From positions 248,001 through 312,000 of the forward strand of contig NZ_AP019650.1 in the NCBI RefSeq assembly GCF_009938165.1: 64,000 nt of DNA. Reading direction: 5' to 3'. The DNA comes from Vibrio taketomensis. GTDB lineage: Bacteria; Pseudomonadota; Gammaproteobacteria; Enterobacterales; Vibrionaceae. A program made the position numbers and the translations under genes. The notes beneath the pieces are model-generated. The model was not told the DNA's origin. It worked only from the letters and a program-made list of their open reading frames with translations, and searched no databases. This document shows positions 61,062-64,000 of the stretch, piece by piece (position 1 is the stretch's first letter; each line of letters opens with the position of its first letter).

Positions 61062-61951
61062 ATGTTATCAATAAAGCAATTATCTTATGCGTTGGCAGTG
61101 GCGAAAACATTGCACTTTCGAAAAGCGGCAGAGCTTTGTCATGTGCGTCAATCGACGTTAAGTGCGGGCATTAGTGAGCTCGAGAAACAGTTGGGCATTA
61201 AGATTTTTGAACGGGATAATAAAAAGTACTGGTGACGCCGATTGGTCAAGAGGTATTGGACAAAGCCCAAAATATCATGGCACAACTGGATGATATGACG
61301 CATTTGGATGACAGCTTTGGCCGACCTTTTTGTTTCCCCCTCTCCGTTGGCATGATACCCACAATTGCTCCTTATCTTCTGCCTAAGTTGCTACCCCTAC
61401 TCAAACGGCATTACCCAAACGCCAAGATTGATATTGTTGAAGAACAATCGCATGTGTTGGTCGAGATGGTTCGCCAAGCTGAAATTGATACTGCTGTGCT
61501 GGCCATTCCATATCCATGTGAAGGACTACTTACGCTTGAATTCTGGCAAGAGGACTTTTATTGGGTGGCGCTAAAAGAAGATGAACGCGCGAGGCAGGAA
61601 GAGGTGTCATCACAACAATTGCAAGATACGCATCTCATGTTGCTCAAAGATGGCCATTGTCTTAAAGATCATGTTTTGGATGCGTGTCGGCTATCGGAAC
61701 AAAGTGATAGCCAGGAATATCGCGCAACCAGTTTAAATACATTAATTCAGATGGTCATGAGTGGTTTGGGAACCACTTTCATTCCGCATATGGCGCTTGA
61801 GCAACTCGTTAGCCATTACAGTGAATTAACTGCCATTCACTTAAATGAACCGGGGCCACACCGACGTATTGCTCTTGTTTTCCGCCCCAATTATGCCGAT
61901 GTAGAAACGTTGGAACAGTTAGCGACTATCAGTAAGCAAGCGCTTACATAA
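61062..61951 (+). pseudogene. oxyR: Hydrogen-peroxide sensor OxyR, one frameshift
   Basis: A LysR-family activator of peroxide defence. HTH: ALAVAKTLHFRKAAELCHVR, STLSAGISELEKQLGIKIFE. The redox pair is preserved in LLKDGHCLKDHVLDACRLSE (two Cys 9 residues apart), followed by YRATSLNTLIQMVMSGLGTT, as in E. coli OxyR. One G is lost at about 61226 (AAAAAGTACTGG should continue KKVLVTPIGQEVL), splitting it into 61062-61235 and 61232-61951. It lies directly upstream of katG, its classical target. Confidence 0.88.
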
Positions 61952-62136
61952 ATAGGGTACGATGAGTCGTAAACGCAGGTTATCGATAGCTGGAACGTTG
62001 CCTTTCGTGAGCAATCGAAATTTCCGAACGTAGTAATCACATTTATCATTTTTACAAATGAGCATATCTCTCCAATACTTCTGTTAGTCATTGATAAGTA
62101 CATCAAGGCAGCATCATTCGCTGAAGGAGATAGAAC

Positions 62137-64000
<1,864 letters not shown>

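Overview
The window reads as a chromosomal segment of a marine Vibrio (Gammaproteobacteria, Vibrionaceae). Supporting signs are the guaC, oxyR-katG, mntH, nnr and YfcZ/YiiS genes of gammaproteobacterial type, a CheC-like response regulator next to a PAS protein, and a full alginate-oligomer catabolic set like that of alginate-eating vibrios. In V. cholerae guaC lies on the second chromosome, so this may be a chromosome-2 segment (inference).

Layout. 1-16.4 kb is ordinary backbone: MATE pump (cut by the window edge), START-domain protein, glutathione S-transferase remnant, methyltransferase, mntH, patatin, DsbA-like protein, M14 peptidase, acyltransferase, TetR regulator, chemotaxis-type response regulator, nnr, and guaC with a PurR-type operator and a terminator in its leader. 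16.4-49.4 kb is an accessory alginate island: an AEC permease, four sodium:solute symporters in two paralogue pairs, Fe-dependent alcohol dehydrogenase, EamA permease, DnaQ-like exonuclease plus DUF294/CBS/cNMP protein, two FCD-type GntR regulators and one LysR, SDR reductase, second MATE pump, a heparinase-fold (PL15-like) lyase, acetyltransferase, phosphomannose-isomerase-like protein, PL6 lyase, two tandem PL17 lyases, and kdgF-kdgK-eda. 49.5-64 kb returns to backbone-like content: an IgaA/UmoB-like membrane protein, small unknown genes, a TetR regulator, an HD-GYP protein with a periplasmic solute-binding sensor, a secreted protein, a pseudopilin, oxyR and katG (cut by the window edge).

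Pathway logic. PL6 cuts alginate (probably outside the cytoplasm), symporters import oligomers, PL17 and PL15-like exolyases release the unsaturated uronate, KdgF speeds its linearisation to DEH, the SDR reduces DEH to KDG, KdgK makes KDPG and Eda splits it to pyruvate and glyceraldehyde-3-phosphate. A recurring palindrome TTGTANTACAA stands before most of these units and is the likely operator of the island's FCD-GntR regulators.

The two most notable observations are these. (1) At 50079-50182 there is a textbook-looking end of a Tn7-like transposon of the type I-F3 (CRISPR-associated, Tn6677-like) group: three 20-bp repeats and a terminal TGTTGA. The DNA beyond it (50183 on) is a second copy of the guaC terminator. 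A 43-bp direct repeat of that terminator (16380-16422 and 50180-50222) therefore brackets the whole alginate island at a known attachment site of such elements; no transposase genes remain. (2) Almost every gene between the two repeats carries single-base, mostly deletion-type frameshifts while guaC and its backbone neighbours are largely clean. Conserved catalytic residues and continuous homology across frames suggest consensus errors more than decay. Genes marked pseudogene here are frame-disrupted as written and may be intact in the organism.
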